Under the pieces are notes generated by a model. The model made no database searches and was not told the origin of the DNA. It was given only the letters and a program-made list of their open reading frames with translations. Both the position numbers and the translations under genes were made by a program. A stretch of DNA of 64,000 nucleotides, from NCBI RefSeq assembly GCF_020515625.1, contig NZ_JAIWPJ010000001.1:1-64000 (forward strand), read 5' to 3'. The first letter of the stretch is position 1. Each line of letters opens with the position of its first letter. Below are positions 52,490 through 60,694 of this stretch, in pieces. The DNA comes from Natrinema amylolyticum. GTDB taxonomy: Archaea; Halobacteriota; Halobacteria; Halobacteriales; Natrialbaceae.

Positions 52490-54068
52490 CGGACCCGCGC
52501 TCTCGTCGGGGCCGCTGCAAACCGAAGGGATCCCGGTCGCGGACGATCCGATCATCCTCGGGTTCGGCGCGACGTACTTGTTGATCGTCGTTCTGATCGG
52601 CGTGTGGGGATACATGCGCACGCAGACGACCGGGGACTTCCTCATCACTGGGAAGAGCATCGGAACCTGGGTGCTCGCGATGACCGCGTTCTCCGTCATC
52701 CAGTCCGGCTTCGGCTTCGTGGGCGGCCCCGAACTCGTCTACGAGTTCGGAACGACGTCGCTCTGGATCTTCTTTACCGCGCCGCTCGGCTTTCTCATCA
52801 CCTGGGTCGTCCTCGCCAAGCGGCTGCGATTGCTCGCGGACATCAGAAACGTCCTGACGCTGGCCGACGGGATGTACGTCCGCTACGAGAGCGACTGGGT
52901 CCGCGGGCTCACCGGGCTCGCAGTCATCGTCGGCGTGATCGCCTATCTGGCGACCAACCTCGCGGCGCTGCAGTTCGTCATGCGTGCGATCTTCGGGATC
53001 CCGGTCATCTGGGGACTGCTCGGCGGCGCGCTCATCCTGTTGCTGTACAGCATGCTCGGTGGAATGATCGCCGGCGTCTGGACGGACTTCCTGCAGGCGC
53101 TGACGATGATCACCGGCGCGGTGTTCGTCTTCGCCTACGCCATGTCCTTCGGCGGCGGAATGGAGACGATCTCCCGCAATCTCGCGACCGCCGATCCGGC
53201 CCTCGTCTCGCCGTTCGGCGCGATGGGCGGCGCGACGACGGCCATCCTCGTCGGCGTCGCGTGGTGGATCCTCTTCTCGGTCGGCTCCGCCGGCCAGCCC
53301 CACCTGATCACGAAATTCTACATGAGCCGCAACCTCGAGATCCTGAAGTGGGGCGCGCCGATCGCCGCTCTCTCTTACGCCGTCTCGAGCCTGATCGCCT
53401 TCTCGGCGGGGCTCTCGATGCGCTCGATGGTCGAGGCCGGCGAGATTCAGGAGACGTTCAGCGCGAGCGAAGTCGGCCCCGTCTTCGTCCTCGAGTATAC
53501 ACCGAGCGTCGTCGCCGGACTCATCCTCGCGGCGCTGCTCGCTGCGATCATGTCGACGAGCGACTCGTTTCTCAACATCGGTGCAGCGGCCATCTCTCGG
53601 GACATTCCGCGAGCGATGGGCAAGCCGATCGAGGACGACAAGACTGAACTTCGGGTCACGCAGGGGGCGCTGGCCGGCCTGACGATCCTCGCGACGGGCG
53701 TCGTCTACTTCTCCGACGCCCTGGTGGGGATCCTCGGAACGATCGGCTGGGGCTTCTTCGCCGCGGCGTTCGTCCCCATCGCCGTCTTCGGAATGAACTG
53801 GAAGGGCGCGACGAAGTGGGGCGCGATCGTCGCGATCCTCGGCGGACTCGCCGTCAACGTCGTCTACAGCGCCGTGCCGATGGCCGCGGACGTCGCCGGC
53901 TACGGGGCCCTCGCCGATGGGATCATGTCGACCTACCCCTACCCGGACGTGTTCCCGGTCGGCACCGTCGCACTGCTCGTCGCGATCGTCCTGTTCATCG
54001 GCGTCTCGCTCGCGACGCAGGACGGCGACGAACTGCCCGCGGACCTCCACGCACTGCTCGAGCGCTGA
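52482..54068 (+). CDS. Sodium:solute symporter (SSS family)
   Basis: 528 aa, ~13 helices. SSS-type features: DFLITGKSIGTWVLAMTAFS, SGFGFVGGPELVYEFGTTSL, LLYSMLGGMIAGVWTDFLQA and AGLILAALLAAIMSTSDSFL (the family's sodium-site serine motif). The solute is unknown: carboxylate, acetate or pantothenate-like. An acyl-CoA synthetase gene follows 0.6 kb downstream, which suggests uptake then activation of an organic acid (inference). Confidence 0.9.
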   Translation: MIDGPALSSGPLQTEGIPVADDPIILGFGATYLLIVVLIGVWGYMRTQTTGDFLITGKSIGTWVLAMTAFSVIQSGFGFVGGPELVYEFGTTSLWIFFTAPLGFLITWVVLAKRLRLLADIRNVLTLADGMYVRYESDWVRGLTGLAVIVGVIAYLATNLAALQFVMRAIFGIPVIWGLLGGALILLLYSMLGGMIAGVWTDFLQALTMITGAVFVFAYAMSFGGGMETISRNLATADPALVSPFGAMGGATTAILVGVAWWILFSVGSAGQPHLITKFYMSRNLEILKWGAPIAALSYAVSSLIAFSAGLSMRSMVEAGEIQETFSASEVGPVFVLEYTPSVVAGLILAALLAAIMSTSDSFLNIGAAAISRDIPRAMGKPIEDDKTELRVTQGALAGLTILATGVVYFSDALVGILGTIGWGFFAAAFVPIAVFGMNWKGATKWGAIVAILGGLAVNVVYSAVPMAADVAGYGALADGIMSTYPYPDVFPVGTVALLVAIVLFIGVSLATQDGDELPADLHALLER

Positions 54069-54071
54069 TCG

Positions 54072-54602
54072 ATGAACTCCGATCCCACGACTCGTTCGCC
54101 CGACGAACACACCGATTTCGAGCCGAACGCGGCCGACCCCACGATGCCGACCGAGACCATCATCGCCCGGCTTACGCACTGGTTCCGCCAGCGACCGAAC
54201 TCGATCGAGTTCTGGGAGCTGGTCCTGACCGACGAGCGGCTGCTGTGGTGTTTCGTCGGCGAGTCCTATCGATCGCTGCTCTTGCGAGCGGACATGGGCG
54301 AACGCGACCGAGACGTGGTCGCAGAGCTGCCGCCCGACGCCGTCGCGACCTACGACGAGCGGAACGTCGCCGTTCCGCTCGAGGCCCTCGAGCGACTCCG
54401 CCTCGTCACCGGGACGCGGCTCCGCCGAGCGCGACTCGTCGTCGAATGGCGATCGGACGACGACCCCGAGTCCGAGGAGCGGACGCTGTACCAGTCGCGA
54501 ACCGCAGACCCGCAGCGGGACCTCGTGACCGAACTGGAGTCGGATCCGCGACTCGAGGACGTCGACGTAACCGTCGAGACGCCGCGGTTCCCACGCCTCT
54601 GA
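54072..54602 (+). CDS. Uncharacterised haloarchaeal protein of the symporter operon
   Basis: 176 aa. TETIIARLTHWFRQRPNSIE, then FWELVLTDERLLWCFVGESY and ERLRLVTGTRLRRARLVVEW suggest a small alpha/beta protein. It begins 3 nt after the symporter stop and is likely in the same transcript. I do not recognise the family. Confidence 0.6.
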   Translation: MNSDPTTRSPDEHTDFEPNAADPTMPTETIIARLTHWFRQRPNSIEFWELVLTDERLLWCFVGESYRSLLLRADMGERDRDVVAELPPDAVATYDERNVAVPLEALERLRLVTGTRLRRARLVVEWRSDDDPESEERTLYQSRTADPQRDLVTELESDPRLEDVDVTVETPRFPRL

Positions 54603-54667
54603 TACCGGTCTCCCGTGTCGACCACCTCGCCCGACCGTTTATCCCGAACTCCGTCGTACGATGTGCT

Positions 54668-56383
54668 ATGACGTGGCACGTCACGCTCGGTGAGGACTCG
54701 TACGACGCAGCTTGCGAGTCGTTCGCGTGGAACGTTCCGCCGGATTTCAACGCCGCGACCGATCTAGTGGGCAAGCATTCGGACGGTGACCGGCCGGCGC
54801 TCTTTCAGGCGTATCCGGACGGTCGCCGGGAGACGTACACCTTCGACGACCTCGATCGGCGATCGAACGCCGTCGCGAACGCCCTCGAGTCGATGGGCGT
54901 CGACCGTGCGGATCGAGTCGCGGTCGTCGTTCCGCAGAAACCGGAAAACGTCCTCACGCATCTCGCCTGCTGGAAGCGCGGCGCGATATCGCTCCCGCTA
55001 TCGGTGCTGTTCGGCGACGACGCCCTGCGCTATCGCCTGCGGGACAGCGAGGCTCGAGTCGCCGTCGTCGACGCCGCCCAGTGGGAGACGATCCGCGCCG
55101 TCGCACCCGACTGTCCCGCCCTGGAGCACGTACTGGTCGTCGACGCCGATCCGGCGGCAGCGCGCGTCGGCGAGGCCGACGTCCGAACGTTCGAGGGAGC
55201 GGTCGACGGTCGCTCGAGCGAGTACGAGACCGTCGAGACGGACGCCGACACGCCCGCGATCATCATGTACACGAGCGGGAGTACCGGCGATCCGAAGGGC
55301 GTTCTCCACACCCACGACGTCTGGGTCGGCCACTGTCCGGCGTTTTCCATGTACTTCGAACGAGACGTCCGCGGCGACACGGTCTACTGGACGCCCGCCG
55401 ACTGGGCGTGGATCGGCGCGCTCGGCGACCTCGTCTTCCCTGCATGGCACTACGGCCGGCCGGTGGTCGGCTATCCGATGGGATCGTTCGACCCCGAGAC
55501 GGCGTTCGAAATCGCCGCGGAGTTCGACGTCACGAACGCCTTCGTCCCGCCGACGGCGATCCGGATGCTCATGACGGTCGACGAGCCGACCGAGCGGTAC
55601 GACCTCTCGCTCGAGGCGATCTGTTCGGGCGGCGAACCGCTGACGAGCGAGATCCTCGAGTGGGCCGACGAGGAACTCTCGGGAACGGTCATCAACGAAC
55701 TGTACGGGCAGACGGAGGCGAACCTGCTGGTCACGAACTGTCGCGACTGGTTCCCCGCGAGACCGGGGAGCATGGGAAAACCCGTCCCGGGCCACGACGT
55801 CGCAGTCATCGATCCGGACAGCGGCGACCCCGTCGAACCGGGAGAAATCGGGGAAATAGCCGTTCGACGGGGCGACGATCCCGTGATCTTCGAATCGTAC
55901 TGGAACGCGCCCGAGAAGACGGCGGCGGTGACCCTCGAAGACGGCCCGGGCGGCGGTGTCTGGCACCGCACCGGCGATCTGGCCGAGCGGGACTCCGCCG
56001 AGGAAACCTCGGCTGATCCCCGAGAAGCGACGAGCGCTTCTCGGGACGAGGACGGCTACATCTGGTTCGTCTCGCGCGATGACGACCTCATCATCACGAG
56101 CGGCTACCGCGTCGCGCCCCGGGAGGTCGAGGAGGCGATCCTCGAGCACGCGGCCGTCGAACAGGTCGGCGTCGTCGGGATCCCCGACGAAACCCGCGGC
56201 GAGATCATCAAAGCGGTCGTCCAGCCGGTCGCGGGGGAGACGGGATCGGACGAGTTACGGACTGAGATCCGCGATCACGTCCGTGAAACGGTCGCGGCGT
56301 ACGAGTACCCGCGCGAAATCGAATTCGTCGACGAACTACCGACGACCACGACGGGGAAAATTCGGCGGACGGAACTGATCTGA
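54668..56383 (+). CDS. AMP-forming acyl-CoA synthetase with a palindromic insertion
   Basis: 571 aa. ATP/AMP motif YTSGSTGDPKGVLHTHDVWV; YGQTEANLLVTNC; hinge and C-terminal TGDLAERD and GYIWFVSRDDDLIITSGYRV, PTTTTGKIRRTELI with the catalytic Lys. It activates a carboxylic acid to its CoA ester. Between TGDLAERD and DGYIWF (normally adjacent) are ~20 extra residues (SAEETSADPREATSASR), encoded by two neighbouring palindromes (55997-56013 and 56019-56045). It lies downstream of the symporter. ATG at 54668. Confidence 0.9.
   Translation: MTWHVTLGEDSYDAACESFAWNVPPDFNAATDLVGKHSDGDRPALFQAYPDGRRETYTFDDLDRRSNAVANALESMGVDRADRVAVVVPQKPENVLTHLACWKRGAISLPLSVLFGDDALRYRLRDSEARVAVVDAAQWETIRAVAPDCPALEHVLVVDADPAAARVGEADVRTFEGAVDGRSSEYETVETDADTPAIIMYTSGSTGDPKGVLHTHDVWVGHCPAFSMYFERDVRGDTVYWTPADWAWIGALGDLVFPAWHYGRPVVGYPMGSFDPETAFEIAAEFDVTNAFVPPTAIRMLMTVDEPTERYDLSLEAICSGGEPLTSEILEWADEELSGTVINELYGQTEANLLVTNCRDWFPARPGSMGKPVPGHDVAVIDPDSGDPVEPGEIGEIAVRRGDDPVIFESYWNAPEKTAAVTLEDGPGGGVWHRTGDLAERDSAEETSADPREATSASRDEDGYIWFVSRDDDLIITSGYRVAPREVEEAILEHAAVEQVGVVGIPDETRGEIIKAVVQPVAGETGSDELRTEIRDHVRETVAAYEYPREIEFVDELPTTTTGKIRRTELI
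55997..56045. repeat. Double palindrome inserted in the acyl-CoA synthetase gene
   Basis: GCCGAGG/CCTCGGC with three loop bases (55997-56013), five bases, then an 11-bp palindrome CCCGAGAAGCG/CGCTTCTCGGG with five loop bases (56019-56045). In-frame; the arrangement parallels the ligase insertion (23002-23040). Confidence 0.6.
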
Positions 56384-56418
56384 GTCGCTCCTCGAGTGTC
56401 GTGCCGGGTCGGCGCGTC

Positions 56419-57921
56419 TTATTCGCTGTCGGGCGAGTAGTTCGGCGCTTCGTCGGTGATCACGACGTCGTGAGCGTGGCTCTCGGCCTGTCCGGCCGGG
56501 GAGACGCGGACGAACTCGGAGCGCTCCTTGAAGTCGGGAATCGTCTCCGCGCCCACGTAGCCCATGCCCGACTGCATGCCGCCCGCGAGCTGGTGGAGTT
56601 CGGACTTGAGAGTGCCCTTGTACGGCGTCGCCGCCTCGACGCCCTCGGGGACGTACTCGTCTTCCTCCTCGGGCTCGTCCTTGAGGTATCGGTCGCCGTC
56701 GCCGGACTTCATCGCGCCGACCGAGCCCATGCCGCGGTACTGCTTGTACTTCTTGCCGTTCATCGTGACGACGCGGCCCGGTGCCTCGTCGGTGCCGGCG
56801 AAGTAGGAGCCGAGCATGACCGCGTCCGCGCCGGCGGCGACCGCCTTGATCGCGTCGCCGGAGTACCGAATACCGCCGTCCGCGATCACCGGCACGTCGT
56901 GTTCGGCGGCGACGTCCGCGACCTGTGCGACGGCCGTGATCTGGGGCATGCCGGAGCCGGAGACGATGCGCGTGGTGCAGATCGATCCCGGGCCGATGCC
57001 GACCTTGAGACCGTCCGCGAAGTCGACGAGGTCCTCGGCGGCCTCTCGAGTGCCGATGTTACCCACGACGACGTCCGCGTCGACGGACTCCTTGATCTCG
57101 CGAGCGCCCTCGATGACGTTCAGATTGTGCGCGTGTGCGGTGTCGATGAAGAGAACGTCCGCGCCGGCCTCGTCGGCGGCCTCGGCGCGCTCTTGCTCGA
57201 ACGGGCTGACGGCGACGCCACAGCGCAGCCGGCCGTCCTCGTCGCGGACGGCCTCTTTGTACTCGCGGCGCTGGAGGATGCCCTGCATCGTGACCAGTCC
57301 CACGAGGAGGTTCTCGTCGTCGACGACCGGAACGCGCTCGATCTTGTGGTCGTACATCAACTCGAACGCGTCGCGCGAGTCGACGTTCTCGGGGGCCGTG
57401 ATGACCTCGTCGGTCATCGCTTCGGTGACCGGGTCGTCCTCGTTGACCTCGAGGTGGGGCCGGATGTCGGTGCTCGAGATGATCCCCAGGACTTCGCCGT
57501 TGGTGTTGACGACGGGTGCGCCGCCGACGCCCTGCCGGGCCATCAGCTCGTCGACCTCGCGGACGGACATCTCGGGGTCGGCGGTAACGACCGAATCCAG
57601 CGGGATGATGAGTTCGTCGGCGCTCTTGACGCGGCCGATCTCCTCGACCATCCCGTCGATGTTCATGTTCCGGTGGAGGACGCCGAGGCCGCCGTGGCGG
57701 GCCATCGCAATCGCCATGTCGCTCTCGGTGACGGTGTCCATCGCCGCCGAGAGGATGGGGACGGAGACCTCGACGTTTTTCGAGACGCGGGACGTGAGGT
57801 CTGCGTCGTCGGGTTCGACGCGGCTCTCCTTGGGACGGAGAAGGACGTCATCGAACGTTAGCGCTTCCGGTACCTGCAGTTTCGAAGAATAGGGCTCGTG
57901 CTCTGGAACGTCGTTCGCCAT
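56419..57921 (-). CDS. guaB: IMP dehydrogenase
   Basis: 500 aa. Catalytic Cys loop GIGPGSICTTRIVSGSGMPQ; phosphate-binding GGIRYSGDAIKAVAAGADAV; flap MGSVGAMKSGDGDRY; two CBS domains between ~100 and 220. It oxidises IMP to XMP in guanine-nucleotide synthesis. The length and motifs are typical. Confidence 0.95.
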   Translation of the reverse strand: MANDVPEHEPYSSKLQVPEALTFDDVLLRPKESRVEPDDADLTSRVSKNVEVSVPILSAAMDTVTESDMAIAMARHGGLGVLHRNMNIDGMVEEIGRVKSADELIIPLDSVVTADPEMSVREVDELMARQGVGGAPVVNTNGEVLGIISSTDIRPHLEVNEDDPVTEAMTDEVITAPENVDSRDAFELMYDHKIERVPVVDDENLLVGLVTMQGILQRREYKEAVRDEDGRLRCGVAVSPFEQERAEAADEAGADVLFIDTAHAHNLNVIEGAREIKESVDADVVVGNIGTREAAEDLVDFADGLKVGIGPGSICTTRIVSGSGMPQITAVAQVADVAAEHDVPVIADGGIRYSGDAIKAVAAGADAVMLGSYFAGTDEAPGRVVTMNGKKYKQYRGMGSVGAMKSGDGDRYLKDEPEEEDEYVPEGVEAATPYKGTLKSELHQLAGGMQSGMGYVGAETIPDFKERSEFVRVSPAGQAESHAHDVVITDEAPNYSPDSE

Positions 57922-58303
57922 GTAAACCGTCCGGACCCCCGGGCAAAAAGCGTTGCGAGATATATCCGGGTGTCAACGGTTGTCGAGGCTGTCAACGGGC
58001 GATTCGTCCGGCCGCGCTGGGAGCCCCGTCGGTCTCGATTCGGGTCCGATCGACCGCCGTGCGGTCGCTTCCGGCTCGTCGTCCGTGCTCGTCCTCGAGC
58101 CGGCGGCGTCCCCGCGACCGTTTCCGATTGTATGAGAGTCTCCCCAGGTGCCAGTTCTCGAGCGGACCACCGCGGCGAGTGCCCACATCCGGACCAGATC
58201 TGTGCATTTCCGTTCAGATCTGCCCGCTACTGACGGAACGCTACCGAGTCGTGAAATGCAGTCCCACGCAACGTTTATTGACAGTCCTCCCATCTATCCG
58301 GGT
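57922..58303. other. Intergenic region between guaB and the DUF5794 locus
   Basis: 382 nt, divergent promoters, no clear gene. ACGTTTATTGAC (58271-58282) is a TATA-like element ~28 nt before the 58304 ATG. No further structure stood out. Confidence 0.55.
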
Positions 58304-58504
58304 ATGTTCGCTGTGAGTGCAGCCACCGCCCGAACCGCAGGCCGGACGAGTTCCGACTCCGTCGCCACGCAGTTCGGGAATTTTACAGGCAAACTCACAG
58401 CACGAGGCCCCAAACCCGACGCGATCGACTGGTGTGCGGACCGGTCGGTACGGGACCGCCCCGAATATCGCCCACAGGCCTCGGGTCACGGCCATCGGCC
58501 CTGA
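58304..58504 (+). CDS. Small protein upstream of DUF5794 gene, uncertain
   Basis: 66 aa. It starts 28 nt after a TATA-like GTTTATTG, as expected for a leaderless mRNA, and ends 3 nt before the DUF5794 start. Composition is Arg/Thr/Asp-rich with no recognisable family. It could be a true small gene or a translated leader. Confidence 0.4.
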   Translation: MFAVSAATARTAGRTSSDSVATQFGNFTGKLTARGPKPDAIDWCADRSVRDRPEYRPQASGHGHRP

Positions 58505-58507
58505 CCG

Positions 58508-59428
58508 ATGAGTACGTCACGACATCCGGTCGCGCTCCAGATGGAGCGCATCGTCGGCGGTGACGCCAAGCTCCTCGCGCTGGTGATGATGCTGCCGTTA
58601 GTCGACGGCGTCTTCCCCGCGTTGATTCTGGCCGGAGCGCTCAACGAGCCGCTGGACGCGATTCAGGTCGGACTGCTGATCTTCGGCGGGAGCGCCACCG
58701 TCGCGGTGATTCTGGCGGACATGAACGGCACGCCCCGCGAACAGGCGACCGTCGTCCTGCTCGTCGGGATCCCGCTGATACTGCTCGCGGCGGTCCAGGC
58801 CGCGTTCGCGCCGGCGATCGGCAGCGTCCTCGACGACGCCATCATCACCCGATTCGCGGCGCTGGTCATCCTCGCCATCGCGGCCAAGACCGCCAGCGCG
58901 ACGATCGGCGAGTACCTCCCCAACCCCGTCGTCATCATCGGACTGGGGCTGGTCGCGAGCGTCGACCCCTCCGGAGCGACGTTCTCGGTGATGACCGATC
59001 CCGTCCTCGTGGCCAACGCGACGCTGGCCGCGGCCGTCGGGGTCGGCTTCGCGCTGACCATCGCGCTGACCGGGCCGTATCTGCGGGAGTACATGGACAT
59101 CGACCGGTTCCGCTTCGGCAGCGCCGTCGCGCTCGGCCTGCTGCCGCTGTCCCTGCTCGGGATGGCCTTCGGACAGGCCCCGCTGGCCGCCCTGATCGTC
59201 GCCGCCCTGTTCGCCGTCGACTTCCCGTTCCGGGGCTCCGACGACGCCGACTCGAGCACCGATTCGGGCGCCGACGCGACCGACGCGGCCGCCCAGATGG
59301 GTGCGGTGACCGACGGCGGTGACGGGCAGGACTCGAGCGAGTCGTCGGCCACGGAGCGCGAGGACGAACCGAACGCGTATCCAGGCGACGACGGGACGGA
59401 CACCGCGGGGCGGGCCCCGTGGCTGTAG
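58508..59428 (+). CDS. DUF5794 family membrane protein
   Basis: 306 aa, about seven helices (VMMLPLVDGVFPALILAGAL, VGLLIFGGSATVAVILADMN, ALVILAIAAKTASATIGEYL, and others) then an acidic Asp/Ser tail. Matches the haloarchaeal DUF5794 pattern; function unknown. Another short frame ends just upstream (58304-58504). Confidence 0.82.
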   Translation: MSTSRHPVALQMERIVGGDAKLLALVMMLPLVDGVFPALILAGALNEPLDAIQVGLLIFGGSATVAVILADMNGTPREQATVVLLVGIPLILLAAVQAAFAPAIGSVLDDAIITRFAALVILAIAAKTASATIGEYLPNPVVIIGLGLVASVDPSGATFSVMTDPVLVANATLAAAVGVGFALTIALTGPYLREYMDIDRFRFGSAVALGLLPLSLLGMAFGQAPLAALIVAALFAVDFPFRGSDDADSSTDSGADATDAAAQMGAVTDGGDGQDSSESSATEREDEPNAYPGDDGTDTAGRAPWL

Positions 59429-59485
59429 TGCGATTCCGGTCTGAATCGAAACCACTTTACGGTGCATGGCCCAACGGAGACTCGA

Positions 59486-59660
59486 GGGGTCGTGGCCAAG
59501 CCAGGCATGGCGGCTGACTCCAGAGGCAACGCGCCCGGGACGACACTCCAGACTGATATACTGATCGGGCACCTGATCAGTGCTCGTGTGATGACCCTCT
59601 GGAGTTCCGAGGCGCACCGGAGATATCAGTAGATCGGGGGTTCAAATCCCTCCGACCCCA
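59486..59660 (+). tRNA. trnW: tRNA-Trp(CCA) with an intron
   Basis: Exons 59486-59523 and 59625-59660. Acceptor GGGGTCG/CGACCCC with discriminator A, anticodon CCA at 59520-59522, T-arm GGGGG TTCAAAT CCCTC. A 101-nt intron interrupts after G37; GCGCC (59531-59535) pairs with GGCGC (59611-59615), fitting a bulge-helix-bulge. This is the well-known intron site of haloarchaeal tRNA-Trp. CCA is not encoded. Confidence 0.93.
59524..59624 (+). ncRNA. Intron-encoded box C/D guide RNA
   Basis: Box C GTGATGA (59588-59594); guide CTCTGGAGT (59597-59605) then D-like CCGA (59607-59610). The guide pairs with ACTCCAGAG (59517-59525), and the fifth base before the D box faces C34. A second guide ACTGATAT (59552-59559) before CTGA (59561-59564) pairs with ATATCAGT (59623-59630) and faces U39. 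These are the known haloarchaeal 2'-O-methyl targets, set on the unspliced precursor. Confidence 0.85.
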
Positions 59661-59661
59661 C
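59648..59661 (+). repeat. Putative left attachment site (tRNA 3' end)
   Basis: Last bases of tRNA-Trp plus one; identical 14-mer at 62770-62783. The tRNA is left intact, as in tRNA-targeting integration. Confidence 0.6.
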
Positions 59662-59836
59662 TTCCTCATCGATTGATTCATAACCCATAGACAGGGGTGG
59701 GTTTCTTATAACTGAACCCCTGCGTCAGGTCTGATATTTCAGTCGTGGAGGTTACGGTGGTCAGCTCTGTCTGGCAGTTCTGCTGTAGGTAGGATGGTGA
59801 AAGTGATGAAAATACCCAATTAATTTATATGTATTG
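59662..59836. other. Non-coding start of the tRNA-Trp element
   Basis: No gene. CAGGGGT/ACCCCTG (59692-59722) could form a weak hairpin; the rest is AT-rich. Confidence 0.4.
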
Positions 59837-60241
59837 CTAAGTCATCGTCCACGCAGCGACTCGCTTGACCTCGCTTTCGGCGATTTCGGGCCCGCCGTCG
59901 TCGCTCGAGGGAGCAGACCAGGACCAATCAGCTTCGTCGTTCGTATGCGGTTCGAAGTCGGCCGGCGGGATACCTTTCAGCGGCCGCGGGTCGACGTCTT
60001 TCAGTTTGCCGCCGGTGATCCGCTCGGCGATGAGTGCCTTCCCCTTGTCGTTGCGATCGGGCTTCTTGAGGATCGTACCGACACGCCACAGGAGCGGATG
60101 AATGGAACTCTCGTCGTGGCCGATATAGACGAGTGCACCGTTGTACTTACGAATCTTGAACACGAGCGGCCCCATCAGCTTCCGGACCTTCTGTCCGTCT
60201 GCGCCGGTCCCGCTCGCGTTCGTCGAGAACTCGTTGCCGAT
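59837..60241 (-). pseudogene. Virus/plasmid-like ORF, 5' end lost at the MITE
   Basis: The open frame continues upstream of the first ATG (60175) to the MITE boundary: IGNEFSTNASGTGADGQKVR, then KLMGPLVFKIRKYNGALVYI, GHDESSIHPLLWRVGTIL and a tail with DEADWSWSAPSSDD. The GHD-like and IRKYNGALVYIGHD segments resemble the C-terminal half of P-loop ATPases found in some haloarchaeal viruses and plasmids. The P-loop itself would be missing. Assignment is tentative. Confidence 0.45.
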
Positions 60242-60471
60242 GGCACTGTCTATATAAGGAAAACCGCGCGACTGAGAGACGATGGAGGTTCGGTATTGGC
60301 TGTGAAATCACTATCCATAGCCTGACACAACGAGACACTGTTTCATGAGCGGTGAAAATTCAGCTGTCTCAGCTCACTTCTAACAATGAGTGACTATCAA
60401 CACTATCTTTATGACTCGCAGCAGATGGTAACGAGCCATTCTATACCGGAATTGCTTAACTAGACAGTGCC
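60242..60471. mobile_element. 230-bp MITE with IS6-like ends
   Basis: Ends GGCACTGTCTATATAAG (left) and, read inward, GGCACTGTCTAGTTAAG (right) agree at 15 of 17 bases. Flanks TTGCCGAT and TTGCTGAC look like a mutated 8-bp target duplication. No gene inside. The ends match that of the transposase remnant at 62610. Confidence 0.7.
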
Positions 60472-60694
60472 TTGCTGACTTATCTAACGATTTGATAGAC
60501 CTTCCCAGAGAGTAACCTGAAAATAGAAAGCGGCAGTATAGCGTACTATCGTGGGGTCTGACAAGCCGTGATGGGAAGAAGACCGCCTTCGAGAACTATA
60601 CGTCGAATAGGAAATGTCGTTGGCCGGTATCACCACGGAGGCAGCTGCCAACACGCGAGCAAAAAACGGCGAGTCAGACTGCGGTCCCCTGAAA
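60472..60694. other. Non-coding part of the element
   Basis: AT-rich stretch between the MITE and the 3' end of the 514-aa gene; no gene or clear structure seen. Confidence 0.4.

Noticed and set aside
52365..54179. Long minus-strand open frame opposite the sodium symporter
   Set aside because: Shadow of a clear 13-helix transporter; rich in Arg/Asp/His with no domains.
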